Of a DNA stretch of 46,838 nucleotides, positions 25,129-35,087 are shown piece after piece. The notes below the pieces were generated by a model that saw only the letters and a program-made list of their open reading frames with translations, did not search any database and was not told where the DNA came from. Origin of the DNA: VFKI01 sp033762075 (GTDB lineage Bacteria > Pseudomonadota > Gammaproteobacteria > DSM-16500); the NCBI GenBank assembly GCA_033762075.1, contig JANRLY010000048.1, positions 1-46,838 on the forward strand. Reading direction: 5' to 3'. A program made the position numbers and the translations under genes. The number at the start of each line of letters is the position of its first letter. Within the stretch, counting starts at the first letter, position 1.

Positions 25129-26202
25129 GTGTATACCATTCCTGAAATCAATTTCGAAGAAATTTCTGGACGTGATGGTAATCTTGGTTTGATTACATTA
25201 ACACGTACACAAGCATTGAATGCATTAAATCATCCGATGCTGAGTGCATTAGCGCAACAACTCACTGAGTGGGAAGCAGCTAATCATATTAAAGCAGTTG
25301 TGATACGTGCAGCACCGGGGCGCGCCTTTAGTGCAGGCGGAGATCTTCGTGGTGCATACGAACATAAAAAAGCAGCGGATCCTTTGTTACCTGTTTTTTT
25401 TCGCGATGAGTATCGAATAAATCGTCACATCCATCAATACAAAAAACCTTACATTGCTTTATTGGATGGCATTGTGATGGGTGGTGGTGTTGGAATTTCA
25501 ATTCATGCTTCGCATCGTGTTGCAACTGATCGATTGGATTTCGCTATGCCTGAAACAGGAATTGGATTTTTTCCTGATGTGGGTTCAACTTGGTACTTAT
25601 CTCGTTTACCGCATGCTATTGGATTTTATTTAGCTTTATCGGGTGCGCGGATTTCCTTAAATGATTGCATGGCTGCAGGGTTAATTGATTTTCCAGTGAA
25701 GACAGATCAATTTCCTGAAATCATTTATGCCTTGGCGGATGCTTCTATTGTCGAAGGCGAAGCACGTCAAGCCGTTACTGAAGCTTTGCAACCTTTCACT
25801 AAAGAATACGGATCTTCTGAGTTGTGGCTGCATCGTGAGGAAATACAGCGTTGTTTCAGTGAAAATACCATCGAAGATATTTTAGAAGCGCTCGACAATT
25901 CCCCTGAAACTTGGATGCAAAATATTGCACCTGTTCTTCGCACAAAATCACCCACTAGTTTAAAAGTCACTCTGCGTGCACTCCAAGAAGCTGCCACACT
26001 TGATTTTGATGCTGCTATTGAAATGGAATATCGTTTGTGTTGTCATTTTCTCGAGGGGCATGATTTCTTTGAAGGCATTCGTGCTTTAATTATCGATAAA
26101 GATCGCAAACCACACTGGAAACCCGCTACACTCAAAGCTGTCACTTCACGTGAAGTTAAAAAATATTTTCAAGAACTTAAAGAAGACATGCCTGTTTTTT
26201 GA
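25129..26202 (+). CDS. 3-hydroxyisobutyryl-CoA hydrolase-like crotonase
   Basis: A 357-residue crotonase-family protein of the HIBYL-CoA hydrolase type, which releases 3-hydroxyisobutyrate in valine breakdown. The CoA-binding segment GRAFSAGGDLRGAYE (64-78), LDGIVMGGGVG, and MPETGIGFFPDVGSTWYLSR are characteristic. The C-terminal block (EYRLCCHFL, FFEGIRALIIDKDRKP) is specific for this subfamily rather than for plain hydratases, and the length fits. It starts with GTG, supported by GGAG eight bases upstream, and lies three bases after the enoyl-CoA hydratase stop, so the two are co-translated. Confidence 0.9.
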   Translation: MYTIPEINFEEISGRDGNLGLITLTRTQALNALNHPMLSALAQQLTEWEAANHIKAVVIRAAPGRAFSAGGDLRGAYEHKKAADPLLPVFFRDEYRINRHIHQYKKPYIALLDGIVMGGGVGISIHASHRVATDRLDFAMPETGIGFFPDVGSTWYLSRLPHAIGFYLALSGARISLNDCMAAGLIDFPVKTDQFPEIIYALADASIVEGEARQAVTEALQPFTKEYGSSELWLHREEIQRCFSENTIEDILEALDNSPETWMQNIAPVLRTKSPTSLKVTLRALQEAATLDFDAAIEMEYRLCCHFLEGHDFFEGIRALIIDKDRKPHWKPATLKAVTSREVKKYFQELKEDMPVF

Positions 26203-26216
26203 TATCTTCGAATGAA

Positions 26217-27230
26217 ATGGAATTCTCTCTTATGCTCAATAGGCCTGAGGCAACAGAACCTTTACTGAATGATACGATCGCCATACATGTTGACGATGAA
26301 AAAGAATCCTTCGCTGATTACGATTTAGATTCAACAGTTAAAAGACGATTAATGAATTGGGATTTACACGTTTCTGAAAAAACACGACTTGATATCATGA
26401 ACTGCTTAGCTTTAGAAATGAGTACGTTTGTTGAATATGATCCCAAAGATTTAGTTGATGCATTGCGCATGTTAATGATCACAGATCCTGCCTTGCGTCG
26501 CATGATTCAACCACAAAGTGCTCGCAGAAATTTATTTTCAGTGGATACCTTTGGCGATGAAATCATGATGATTTGGCAGAGAATGCCAGATGTGTTTTGT
26601 TCACCGGCTTTTTGTTTTATTAGTTGTGTGAATCCTGATCTGGGATATCATTTCTTTCTCGCGATATGTAGTTGTGCCGCAGCTTTGAGTTTTTTGTATT
26701 GTATCGTGAAGCAGCCGATAGAAGCCTGCAATCATCCTTCGGAAAGTTCAGCCAGTAAAGTATTGAAATTACTGACGCCAATTACATTGAGCGCTTCGAC
26801 GGCATTTTTACTTTATCGATATTGCAATGATACATTTAGCGAATGGGGAGACTACATTACTCATTCAAATCTCGCTGGAGAAATCGGTTTTAATGCATTG
26901 TTCTCATTAACGGCCTACATCATAGCGAGTATGCTGATGAATCGCACGCATCCCGATCAGATATGTGGTAGAGAGCAAAAACTCCAACGTGCTATTCAAG
27001 ATTACATTGATACGCATCCTGTCAATGAAGCGGTGATGACAGCAATTCGCGAAAGTAACATCAAAAGATTATTAACAGAATGGCATGGGGCTGATGATTC
27101 AGTGGATGATGTCATCACTTTTTCAAATGAGTTATTAAATTGCTGGATTGAACGCATCGACGAAATTCGTCAACAATATCATAAACCGTTGGTTAAGCAA
27201 CAACCAGCTATTCGAACCCTATCTCCATAA
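26217..27230 (+). CDS. Hypothetical membrane protein
   Basis: About 337 residues, not recognised. A soluble acidic N-terminal part (about 1-125, helical) precedes three probable membrane segments (about 140-160, 180-200 and 220-240), then a helical charged C-terminal region. It begins almost directly after the hydrolase stop and ends 13 bases before the cyclopropane fatty acid synthase gene, so it sits inside an operon. The start is uncertain: ATG at 26217 or 26232; neither has a strong ribosome site, and a TTG at 26199 overlaps the previous stop. Confidence 0.6.
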   Translation: MEFSLMLNRPEATEPLLNDTIAIHVDDEKESFADYDLDSTVKRRLMNWDLHVSEKTRLDIMNCLALEMSTFVEYDPKDLVDALRMLMITDPALRRMIQPQSARRNLFSVDTFGDEIMMIWQRMPDVFCSPAFCFISCVNPDLGYHFFLAICSCAAALSFLYCIVKQPIEACNHPSESSASKVLKLLTPITLSASTAFLLYRYCNDTFSEWGDYITHSNLAGEIGFNALFSLTAYIIASMLMNRTHPDQICGREQKLQRAIQDYIDTHPVNEAVMTAIRESNIKRLLTEWHGADDSVDDVITFSNELLNCWIERIDEIRQQYHKPLVKQQPAIRTLSP

Positions 27231-27243
27231 AGGTAAATCAAAC

Positions 27244-28371
27244 ATGAACACTGCAAAAAAACTCTCTGAACAATTGTTACAATCTGCGGGGATTACAATC
27301 AATGGTACTCAACCCTGGGATATTCAGATTCACAATGAAGATGTCTATGAAAGAGTATTACGGGAAGGAACGCTTGGATTGGGCGAATCTTATATGGAAG
27401 GTTGGTGGGATTGTCAGCAACTCGATGCATTTTTTTTTCGCGTGATTAGAGCAGATCTAGAAAGTGAACTTAACAGAAACAGAACGGCGATCCTTAAATT
27501 AATATTAAAAAATGTCTGGGCAAAAATGGTTAATCTGCAAACAAAAAAAAGAACGCACACATTATCTGAAAAACATTACGATCTTGGTAATAAACTTTTT
27601 CAATCTATGCTAGATGTCAGGATGAATTATACTTGTGGCTATTGGAAAAATGCGCAAAACTTAAGTGAAGCACAACTTGCCAAAGTTGATTTGGTCTGTC
27701 AAAAACTGATGTTACAGCCCGGCATGTCACTGCTTGATATTGGTTGTGGCTTCGGTGCATTTGCGAAATATGCCGCAGAAAAATATGGCGTAAAAGTCAC
27801 AGGAATTACACTTTCTCGAGAACAATATCAGTTCGCGATCAAGAATTGTGAAGGATTGCCAATTGAAATTCGTTTACAGGATTACCGTGATGTCCATGAA
27901 AAATTTGATCGAATAGCTTCAATTGGAATGTTTGAAGCGGTTGGCCATTTAAATTTTCGAACCTATATGCAAATGATTCATCGCTGTTTGTCTGATGATG
28001 GATTGTTTGTATTGCACACCATGGGTGCAAACAAAACCAGTGTCAGAGGAGATGGGTGGCTAGCAAAACATATTTTTCCAGATGGTATGTCGCCTTCGAT
28101 TAAACAGATTGGTAAGTCATCCGAAGGATTGCTCGTGATGGAAGACTGGCATAATTTTGGTGCCGATTATGATAAAACGCTGATGGCTTGGCATAAAAAT
28201 TTTAATGAACACTGGAATGAATTAAAACAAGATTACGATCAATGTTTTTTCCGTATGTGGAATTATTATTTACTGTCATGCGCAGGCGGTTTTCGCGCGC
28301 GTGAGATGCAACTTTGGCAAATTGTTTTTTCTAAAAAGGGCCTTATCGGAGGTTATCAGGCGCCGCGTTAG
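27244..28371 (+). CDS. cfa: Cyclopropane-fatty-acyl-phospholipid synthase
   Basis: A 375-residue SAM-dependent enzyme that adds a methylene bridge to unsaturated acyl chains of membrane lipids, at the cytoplasmic membrane face. The N-terminal domain carries GESYMEGWWDC (about 47-57). The SAM-binding motif LLDIGCGFGAFAKYAA is at 163-178. The CFA blocks HYDLGNKLFQSMLD, IGMFEAVGH and the C-terminal GGFRAREMQLWQIVFSK follow. The length is close to E. coli Cfa. AAAGG lies ten bases before the ATG at 27244. Such lipids protect against acid and stress, which fits life in a phagosome. Confidence 0.94.
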   Translation: MNTAKKLSEQLLQSAGITINGTQPWDIQIHNEDVYERVLREGTLGLGESYMEGWWDCQQLDAFFFRVIRADLESELNRNRTAILKLILKNVWAKMVNLQTKKRTHTLSEKHYDLGNKLFQSMLDVRMNYTCGYWKNAQNLSEAQLAKVDLVCQKLMLQPGMSLLDIGCGFGAFAKYAAEKYGVKVTGITLSREQYQFAIKNCEGLPIEIRLQDYRDVHEKFDRIASIGMFEAVGHLNFRTYMQMIHRCLSDDGLFVLHTMGANKTSVRGDGWLAKHIFPDGMSPSIKQIGKSSEGLLVMEDWHNFGADYDKTLMAWHKNFNEHWNELKQDYDQCFFRMWNYYLLSCAGGFRAREMQLWQIVFSKKGLIGGYQAPR

Positions 28372-28424
28372 GATTTTTTCTTTGAAGAAAATTTTATTTT
28401 AAAAATAACTAGGAGAGTATTTAC

Positions 28425-28994
28425 ATGAGTTGGAAGGGTAAAATTGCGAGTAAAGCGTTACAAGGTGCGGCGATTGGGACTATTGTTGGAGGAGTGATAA
28501 AATTAGGTTCATTAGGGAAAGAAAGCGCTGCAGGATATAAAGGATTGTGTGACTTTCTAACACATAATGATACTTGCAAGTATTGTGTAGGAAGTTGTAG
28601 CCCAGAAGGCTATTTCGTGGATGTAGTTTGCCCAGATAATTTTGGCGTTGAGCGTCCTTTTTCTGTGTCATCACTTATTTCAAATGATAATAAATGGAAG
28701 TATTTCAGAAATGTAATCAATTTTGATTGTATCTCAGGTGCAATAAATGCGAACGATACAGCACGTAATGAATTTACAGATGGTACTCCCGACATTCTTG
28801 TTTTTACGGCATTAGGATTGGTTGTTGGGGGAATGGTTGGCGTTGCAGAAGTAGTATTAGATGCTTGTCAGCTGGACAATACTCAAAGTTATTCAACAAA
28901 TTTGTTTAATTGGTGGAACAAAAGTTCACGTCAGAATGTGAATCCCACGCAAGATGCTGCAGTGAATTCAGAGTTACGTCAGAAGCGGGCTTGA
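28425..28994 (+). CDS. Hypothetical glycine-rich protein
   Basis: 189 residues, unrecognised. Two Gly/Ala-rich hydrophobic stretches resemble glycine zippers (ALQGAAIGTIVGGVIKLG at about 12-29, and VFTALGLVVGGMVGVAEVVL at about 126-145), so it may insert into membranes. Between them is a Cys-containing segment (CKYCVGSC). The tail is polar. AGGAG lies nine bases before the ATG. It follows cfa by 53 bases and is closed by a large hairpin at 29040. Confidence 0.6.
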   Translation: MSWKGKIASKALQGAAIGTIVGGVIKLGSLGKESAAGYKGLCDFLTHNDTCKYCVGSCSPEGYFVDVVCPDNFGVERPFSVSSLISNDNKWKYFRNVINFDCISGAINANDTARNEFTDGTPDILVFTALGLVVGGMVGVAEVVLDACQLDNTQSYSTNLFNWWNKSSRQNVNPTQDAAVNSELRQKRA

Positions 28995-29039
28995 TTTCGA
29001 ATTTGTACAATCACGTTTCGAACGTTGTTAGTCCTGGAT

Positions 29040-29106
29040 CCTGAATAAAAATTTCGCTCTATTGAATTGGATTCGGTTCAAGATAGAGGGCGAAATTTTT
29101 TTCAGG
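29040..29106. terminator. Long bidirectional hairpin between convergent genes
   Basis: Arms starting CCTGAA and ending TTCAGG (29040-29062 and 29083-29106) pair imperfectly over about 23 bases, through AAATTTCGC.CTAT and ATAG..GGCGAAATTT, around a 20-base loop. T-runs flank the stem in both directions, so it can end transcription of both the upstream plus-strand gene and the minus-strand ETF-QO operon. GTCCTGGATCC before it and GGACGACGA after it echo the REP-like family. Confidence 0.7.
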
Positions 29107-29170
29107 ACGACGATAGCTAAGATTGATACACATATAAAGGACCACGGGATAAAAGTAGTGAATTAACGCG

Positions 29171-30787
29171 CTACATCCGCGTGTATCCTGGTCCACAACC
29201 GCCTTCGGGTGGTGTCCAGGTAATATTTTGTGTGGGATCTTTGATGTCGCAAGCTTTGCAGTGAATGCAATTAGTCGCGTTGATTTGCAAGTAAGGTTGG
29301 TTTTGTTCGTTTTTTGAAATTTCGTAAACACCAGCAGGGCAGTAGCGCGATTCTGGCGAAGCATATTCTTTTAAATTAATGCGAATAGCAATCTCTGGAT
29401 TGCGTAACTTGAGATGGCAGGGTTGATTTTCTTCGAGTTTTGAGTGGGTTAAAAAAACTGAAGACATTAAATCAAACGTGATTTGATTGTCAGGTTTGAT
29501 GGCAGGAATTTGTTGAGAAACATTGGCATTTTTTAATTGTAAATGATCCACATGATTTTTGAATGTCCAAGGTGCATTCCCTCGAAAGAGATAAGTGTCA
29601 ATCGCAGAATACATTAAGCCTGGCCATAATCCCCACGTCATTGCGGGACGAATGTTGCGTACACGATGTAATTCTTTCCATAACCAACTGTCTTGTAATG
29701 CTTTCGAGAATGAGGTGCAACGTTGTAATTTTTGTGCATTGAAAATATTTTCTGCAGCGAGCATGCCTGATTTCATCGCAGTATGAATGCCTTTAATTTT
29801 CGGCACATTTAAAAATCCAGCGGCGCAACCGACTAACACGCCACCCGGAAAATGACACTCAGGTATCGATTGTAATCCGCCTTCATTTAAACAACGCGCG
29901 CCATATTCAAGACGCCGTCCATTTTCAAAGAGACGACGAATACGAGGATGTGTTTTGAAACGTTGAAATGTTTGGAATGGATTGAGATAAGGATTGCTAT
30001 AATCTAATCCAATGACAAAACCCACGGCTAATAAATTTTTATCTAAATGATAAATAAAAGAGCCGCCATAAGTATCATTCTCAAGCGGCCAGCCAATGGT
30101 ATGCATGACATGACCGAGTTGGTTTTGTGCGTCAGGGATTTCCCATAATTCTTTGATGCCTAGCGCATAAGTTTGTGGGGAACATTTTTCGCGTAAATGA
30201 AATTTTTCCATTAATGTAGCAGAGAGTGAACCACGACACCCTTCTGCAAAAATAGTTTGTTTTGCGTATAATTCAATGCCAGGCTGAAAGTTTGCAGTGG
30301 GATTGCCATTTTTATCGCGGCCTTTATCGCCTGTAGCAACGCCTACTACACAATCATTCTCATATAACACTTCTGTTGCAGCAAAACCTGGGAAAATATT
30401 GACGCCTAATTTTTCAGCGTATTCTGCCCACCAACGACACCATTGTCCGAGACTGATGATGTAATTATGATGGTTTTTCATTTGCGGTGGTGTGGGTAAA
30501 CGATAATGTTTATTTTCAGTTAAAAAAATAAATTGATCTTCTGTGACTGCAGTATGCAATGGTGGATTTTGATTGCGCCAATCAGGGATGAGCTCATTTA
30601 AAGTGGTGGGCTCAAGAACAGCACCTGATAAAATATGCGCACCGACGGTTTCACCTTTTTCTAAAATACAAATACTGGGCGGTGTATTTGTTTGTTGACT
30701 CAATTGGGCCAAACGAATGGCTGTTGATAAACCTGCAGGACCTGCTCCAATAATTAAAAAATCAAATTCCATTGTTTCGCGTGGCAT
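29171..30787 (-). CDS. Electron transfer flavoprotein-ubiquinone oxidoreductase
   Basis: A 538-residue membrane-associated flavoprotein that passes electrons from ETF to ubiquinone, linking acyl-CoA dehydrogenases to respiration. The FAD motif IIGAGPAGLS is at 12-21, GAHILSGAVLEP and GCAAGFLNVPKIKG are family blocks, and the C-terminal 4Fe-4S domain holds Cys483, Cys507, Cys510 and Cys513 (NCIHCKACD), with GGCGPGY near the end. The length is complete. AGGGGA precedes the ATG at 30787; Met6 is an alternative. It is the last gene of a four-gene operon, 8 bases after SulP. Confidence 0.95.
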   Translation of the reverse strand: MPRETMEFDFLIIGAGPAGLSTAIRLAQLSQQTNTPPSICILEKGETVGAHILSGAVLEPTTLNELIPDWRNQNPPLHTAVTEDQFIFLTENKHYRLPTPPQMKNHHNYIISLGQWCRWWAEYAEKLGVNIFPGFAATEVLYENDCVVGVATGDKGRDKNGNPTANFQPGIELYAKQTIFAEGCRGSLSATLMEKFHLREKCSPQTYALGIKELWEIPDAQNQLGHVMHTIGWPLENDTYGGSFIYHLDKNLLAVGFVIGLDYSNPYLNPFQTFQRFKTHPRIRRLFENGRRLEYGARCLNEGGLQSIPECHFPGGVLVGCAAGFLNVPKIKGIHTAMKSGMLAAENIFNAQKLQRCTSFSKALQDSWLWKELHRVRNIRPAMTWGLWPGLMYSAIDTYLFRGNAPWTFKNHVDHLQLKNANVSQQIPAIKPDNQITFDLMSSVFLTHSKLEENQPCHLKLRNPEIAIRINLKEYASPESRYCPAGVYEISKNEQNQPYLQINATNCIHCKACDIKDPTQNITWTPPEGGCGPGYTRM

Positions 30788-30795
30788 ACCTTCCC

Positions 30796-32421
30796 CTATA
30801 CATGAATGAGACGGATGATCTCAGATAATGTGTGATAGATGTGCTTATCTTTTACTAAGTTAATTAAGCCGACTTTTTTCAATTTATTTGAAATAACTTG
30901 ATTTGCTTCACATAAATATACCGTGATACTCCGTTTATGGTATTGCTCAATAATTTCTTTGAAAGTTTCTAATCCTGTCATATCAATGAATGGTACATCT
31001 TTCAATCTAAAAATAATAATTTTTGGATCGGTTTGCGTCACGGCGAGTGCGTGTTCTATTTTTTCTGCCGCTGCAAAAAAGAAAGGGCCTTGTATTGCAT
31101 AGACAATTGTATTCTGAGGGATGGGTAGTGTGATTTCTGATTTTAGTAAATGCTCTGTCTGCTGTTGAATTGTCACTAATTGACTCATGCGTCGAATAAA
31201 AAATAACATTGCAAAGATCACGCCGATATTCACTGCAACAACCAAATTCACAAAGATAGTGAGTAAAAAGGTGGTGAGCAAAACGATGATGTCATATTGT
31301 GGCGCTGTTTTTAGCATATGAATAAAATGTGGTACATCACTCATGTTATAAGCGACGACAAATAGAATCGCAGCGAGTGCACACAGAGGAATATATTTCG
31401 CAAACGGTGCGAGTAAAATAATAATCAATATTAAAAAGACAGAATGTGTGATGCTCGCAATTGGATTGTTGCCACCATTGCGAATGTTAGTTGCGGTACG
31501 AGCGATTGCACCTGTTGCTGCAAATCCACCAAATAACGGCGCAAAAATATTCGCGATACCTTGACCAATTAATTCTTGATTGGATTGATGGCGTGTGCCG
31601 GCCATTCCATCGGCTGCTGTAGCAGAAAGTAAAGATTCGATGGCGCCCAATAAAGCAATTGTAAAAGCTGCACCAAATAAATCCAGCATGTGATTGAATG
31701 AAATCAATGGAAAATGAAAATGCAGTAATGTTTGAGAGATCCCACCGAATGTGCTGCCTAACGTGGCGACACCACTGAAATGAAAAATCGTTTGTAGGGC
31801 TGTGATAGCAAGCATTGCAATAAGTGGGCCTGGAATATGTTTAAATATTTTGGGTGTGATGAAAATCAAAAAGACACTTAATAGTGCTAATCCAGTGGTT
31901 GCTAAATGCAAAGTAGGTAACGCTTTGACGAGGATCCAAATTTTATGATGAAAATGTGCGTCAAGTGGTAGTGAAACGTGTAACCCGAAAAAATCCTTCC
32001 ATTCACCAACAAAAATAATAAAACCAATGCCGCTGGTGAAACCGACGATAACAGGATCAGGAATAAATTTAATGACATTACCTAATTTAATAAGGCCCAT
32101 AAATATAAGCATGATACCTGCGAGCAAGGTTGCAACCTGTAATCCTTCAACGCCATATTTCGCTGTGATGTTTGCAAGAATAACAACAAATGCACCCGTC
32201 GGTCCGGCAATTTGAACACGTGTGCCACCAAAAATACCGACGCATAGTCCTGCAATAATAGCAGTATAAAGACCTTGTTCTGGTTTAACACCAGAGGCAA
32301 TTGCAAAGGCCATAGCCAGTGGTAACGCGACAATGCCAACAATGGTGCCGGCTAGAATATTGGGCCACCATGTTTTGTATTTCAGTAATCCTGCTTTATA
32401 GGCCTCTATAATCGCAATCAT
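30796..32421 (-). CDS. SulP-family anion transporter with STAS domain
   Basis: A 541-residue inner-membrane permease with 12-14 hydrophobic segments over residues about 20-400 and a cytoplasmic STAS domain (about 435-541, with DVPFIDMTGLETFKE). Family blocks include GTRVQIAGPTGAF and TNIRNGGNNPIASI. Substrates in the family include sulfate, bicarbonate and dicarboxylates; which applies here cannot be read from the sequence. The start codon overlaps the thiolase stop (TAATG), so translation is coupled. It lies between thiolase and ETF-QO in one operon. Confidence 0.92.
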   Translation of the reverse strand: MIAIIEAYKAGLLKYKTWWPNILAGTIVGIVALPLAMAFAIASGVKPEQGLYTAIIAGLCVGIFGGTRVQIAGPTGAFVVILANITAKYGVEGLQVATLLAGIMLIFMGLIKLGNVIKFIPDPVIVGFTSGIGFIIFVGEWKDFFGLHVSLPLDAHFHHKIWILVKALPTLHLATTGLALLSVFLIFITPKIFKHIPGPLIAMLAITALQTIFHFSGVATLGSTFGGISQTLLHFHFPLISFNHMLDLFGAAFTIALLGAIESLLSATAADGMAGTRHQSNQELIGQGIANIFAPLFGGFAATGAIARTATNIRNGGNNPIASITHSVFLILIIILLAPFAKYIPLCALAAILFVVAYNMSDVPHFIHMLKTAPQYDIIVLLTTFLLTIFVNLVVAVNIGVIFAMLFFIRRMSQLVTIQQQTEHLLKSEITLPIPQNTIVYAIQGPFFFAAAEKIEHALAVTQTDPKIIIFRLKDVPFIDMTGLETFKEIIEQYHKRSITVYLCEANQVISNKLKKVGLINLVKDKHIYHTLSEIIRLIHV

Positions 32422-33602
32422 TAAAGCATCTCAACTGCGATTGCTGTTGCTTCGCCGCCTCCAATACAGAGAGCAGCTATGCCGCGCTTGAGTTTATGTT
32501 GTTGCAAGGCTGAAATCAAAGTGACAATAATACGTGCGCCAGTTGCACCTACTGGATGGCCTAATGCACACGCACCGCCGTGAATGTTTAATTTGTCATG
32601 GGGAATGCTTAATTCTTTCATCGCATACATCGCAACAACTGCAAAGGCTTCGTTGATTTCAAATAAATCAACATCATCAATTGCCCAATTGATTTTTTTG
32701 AGTAATGATTGAATCGCACTGACTGGCGCTGTGGTAAAGGTTTCCGGCGACTGTGAATGTGTTGCTTGACCGACAATTTTAGCAATCGGTTTAACGCCCA
32801 ATTTTTTTGCTGTTTCAGCGCGCATTAGTAATACTGCGGCAGCACCATCTGCAATGGATGAAGCATTTGCTGCAGTAATCGTGCCATCTTTCATGAAAAC
32901 AGGGGATAAGCGCGGCATTTTTTCAGGGTTCACTGAAAGTGGCCGTTCGTCTGTATCAATGATTCGTTCACCATCACGCGTTTTTTCGGTGAGCGGTACA
33001 ATTTCACGTGCAAAATATTTTTCTGTAATTGCTTTTTTGGCGCGCTCGAGAGATGTTAACGCGAAACGATCTTGGGCAGCGCGATCGAAATGGTTTTCAT
33101 TTGCGCATATCTCAGCAAAGTAACCCATGTGTTTGCCATCATATGCATTTTCTAAACCATCTTTGAGAAGATGATCGAGACATTCGCTATTGCCTAAACG
33201 ATAACCTTGACGTGCGCGTGTTAATAGATAGGGTGCATTCGTCATGCTTTCCATACCGCCTGCAATGATGATGTCTTGTGTGCCAACACGTAGCATATCA
33301 TTTGCAAACATAATGGCTTTCATCCCCGAGCCACAGACTTTGTTAATAGTCGTGCAGCCAACGCTCACTGGTAAACCTGCGCCTAAAGCAGCTTGACGTG
33401 CAGGTGCTTGACCCACACCTGCTGGTAAAACACATCCTAAAATCACTTCTTGTACGGCATTTTTTTCAAGGCCGGAACGTTTGAGCAATGCTTCGATGGC
33501 GAAAGAAGCCAATTGTGGCGCAGTAAAATTTTTGAGTTCACCAGAAAGATTTCCGATGGGTGTGCGTGCAATCGCTGTAATAACAACTTCACCCTGAGAC
33601 AT
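32421..33602 (-). CDS. Acetyl-CoA C-acetyltransferase (thiolase)
   Basis: A 393-residue thiolase of the acetoacetyl-CoA (biosynthetic/AtoB) type, which condenses or cleaves acetyl units. The acyl-accepting Cys90 lies in NKVCGSGMKA. NEAFA is at 317-321, the catalytic His349 is in CALGHPVGATG, and the second Cys379 is in CIGGGEA. AGGAGG-like GGAGG lies seven bases before the ATG. The start overlaps the permease 3' end by 14 bases and its stop overlaps the SulP start, so it is in the middle of a tightly packed operon. Confidence 0.95.
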   Translation of the reverse strand: MSQGEVVITAIARTPIGNLSGELKNFTAPQLASFAIEALLKRSGLEKNAVQEVILGCVLPAGVGQAPARQAALGAGLPVSVGCTTINKVCGSGMKAIMFANDMLRVGTQDIIIAGGMESMTNAPYLLTRARQGYRLGNSECLDHLLKDGLENAYDGKHMGYFAEICANENHFDRAAQDRFALTSLERAKKAITEKYFAREIVPLTEKTRDGERIIDTDERPLSVNPEKMPRLSPVFMKDGTITAANASSIADGAAAVLLMRAETAKKLGVKPIAKIVGQATHSQSPETFTTAPVSAIQSLLKKINWAIDDVDLFEINEAFAVVAMYAMKELSIPHDKLNIHGGACALGHPVGATGARIIVTLISALQQHKLKRGIAALCIGGGEATAIAVEML

Positions 33603-35010
33603 TGTATTCCTCCATGAGATTTAATTGTTTTAATTTACGATTTCGATAAAAACATAATAGTATGGCAGGCAATATAATGAGAGCCATAGCGCTAGTGAAA
33701 ATGACTTCATAACGCAACGTGCTACCGACATTGATTGTTGCTGGCGGTAGAAAACCAACGACTTCCGTGATTAAACAGCCGAAGAGTCCGATCAGACAGA
33801 CGACAGTTAAACCGACTCTTTTTCCAGGAATAGAAAATGTTGCCTCAGGGTTTTTTAATCGGTCGTAAGAAAAAATCCCAGCGATGAATAAAATTACATA
33901 CATCAATATATACATTTGGGTGCTGAGCGCTGTTAACAACCAATAAGAACCATTAACACTCGGCATCCAGAGAAAGGCGGTACAAAAAAGCGTGACGAGA
34001 ATAGCTTGTCCAATGAGTAATGTGCTCGCAACATTATTTCGATTTTTTTGTAATAAAAATTCAGGTAAAAAACCCGACCGTCCGGCATGCAATAAGCCTC
34101 GAATCGGTGAAATTACCCAGCTGACAATTCCGCCCGAAGTGCCCAAAATAATCATGATGGTAATAAGGGGCATGGCCCAAGTGAGATGCCAAGTTATAAA
34201 AAAGTGATTGAATGTTTGTAAAACGCCATTAACTAAACTAATTTTGTCACGCGGCTCAATGATTGCAATGGCGAGAGCACCCGAAATCATCGTGACTAGA
34301 ATGAGTGCGACAGAAAAAAATAATGCGATGGGAAATGATCTTTGTGGGTGTTTGATGTCTTTAGCGTGCACGGCGGCTAATTCAATGCCTAAAAACGCAG
34401 TCATGATTGCTGTGAGGGAAATCCAATTTTGTGGATCATTTAAATTGGGCATCATATTTTGCCAAGTAAAATGAACATAAGAAGGATTCCCTAAAATCAT
34501 CCAAACCATAGTGCATATTAAAATGAGGATAATGGGAATAATTAATCCTGTGACAGCACAAAAACTGGCGAATTGGGCTGATACACGAATGCCGCGTAAA
34601 TTGAGTAGGGTTAAAAACCAAAAAATGCCGAGAATGATGCTGATGAGCCAGATTCTATTTTGTGCGAGGTCAGGAGAAATTAACCAGGCAGCTGAGCCAG
34701 CGATGAAAGATAAAATGGTTGGAAACCAAACTAAATTACTGATCCATTGTAACCAAACTGCGATAAAGGCATATTGCTCACCTAATACAGCTCGAGTCCA
34801 ATGAAAGATGCCACTTTCATCGCCAGCACGCGCAGAAAGTTGTGCTGAGACTAATGCAGCAGGCACAAGAAAAATCATCGCAGCTAAGATGAAAAAAAAG
34901 ATGAGAGAGGTGCCGAATAATGCAGTCGCAGGTAAATTACGAATGCTATCGACAGCACCAATCATGAGCATGATCAGTGTAAAAATGCCGAGTTTTTTTG
35001 GTTTGGTCAC
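33589..35010 (-). CDS. APC-superfamily amino acid permease (GadC-like)
   Basis: A 473-residue membrane transporter with about 12 hydrophobic segments from end to end. It has the polar break typical of APC carriers in segment 1 (TLIMLMIGAVDSIRNLP) and the loop HAKDIKHPQRSFPIA, as in glutamate/GABA-antiporter-like permeases. The substrate is unknown. The start is a GTG at 35010, supported by GGAG eight bases upstream. It opens the permease-thiolase-SulP-ETF-QO operon; 77 bases separate it from the hibernation factor upstream. Confidence 0.87.
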   Translation of the reverse strand: MTKPKKLGIFTLIMLMIGAVDSIRNLPATALFGTSLIFFFILAAMIFLVPAALVSAQLSARAGDESGIFHWTRAVLGEQYAFIAVWLQWISNLVWFPTILSFIAGSAAWLISPDLAQNRIWLISIILGIFWFLTLLNLRGIRVSAQFASFCAVTGLIIPIILILICTMVWMILGNPSYVHFTWQNMMPNLNDPQNWISLTAIMTAFLGIELAAVHAKDIKHPQRSFPIALFFSVALILVTMISGALAIAIIEPRDKISLVNGVLQTFNHFFITWHLTWAMPLITIMIILGTSGGIVSWVISPIRGLLHAGRSGFLPEFLLQKNRNNVASTLLIGQAILVTLFCTAFLWMPSVNGSYWLLTALSTQMYILMYVILFIAGIFSYDRLKNPEATFSIPGKRVGLTVVCLIGLFGCLITEVVGFLPPATINVGSTLRYEVIFTSAMALIILPAILLCFYRNRKLKQLNLMEEYNVSG

Positions 35011-35087
35011 TGACTTGACTCCAATCGCAAAACTGAGCCAAGCATTCTATACGGCTGCTATTGAACTGTCACCCTAATATTGAGCGG

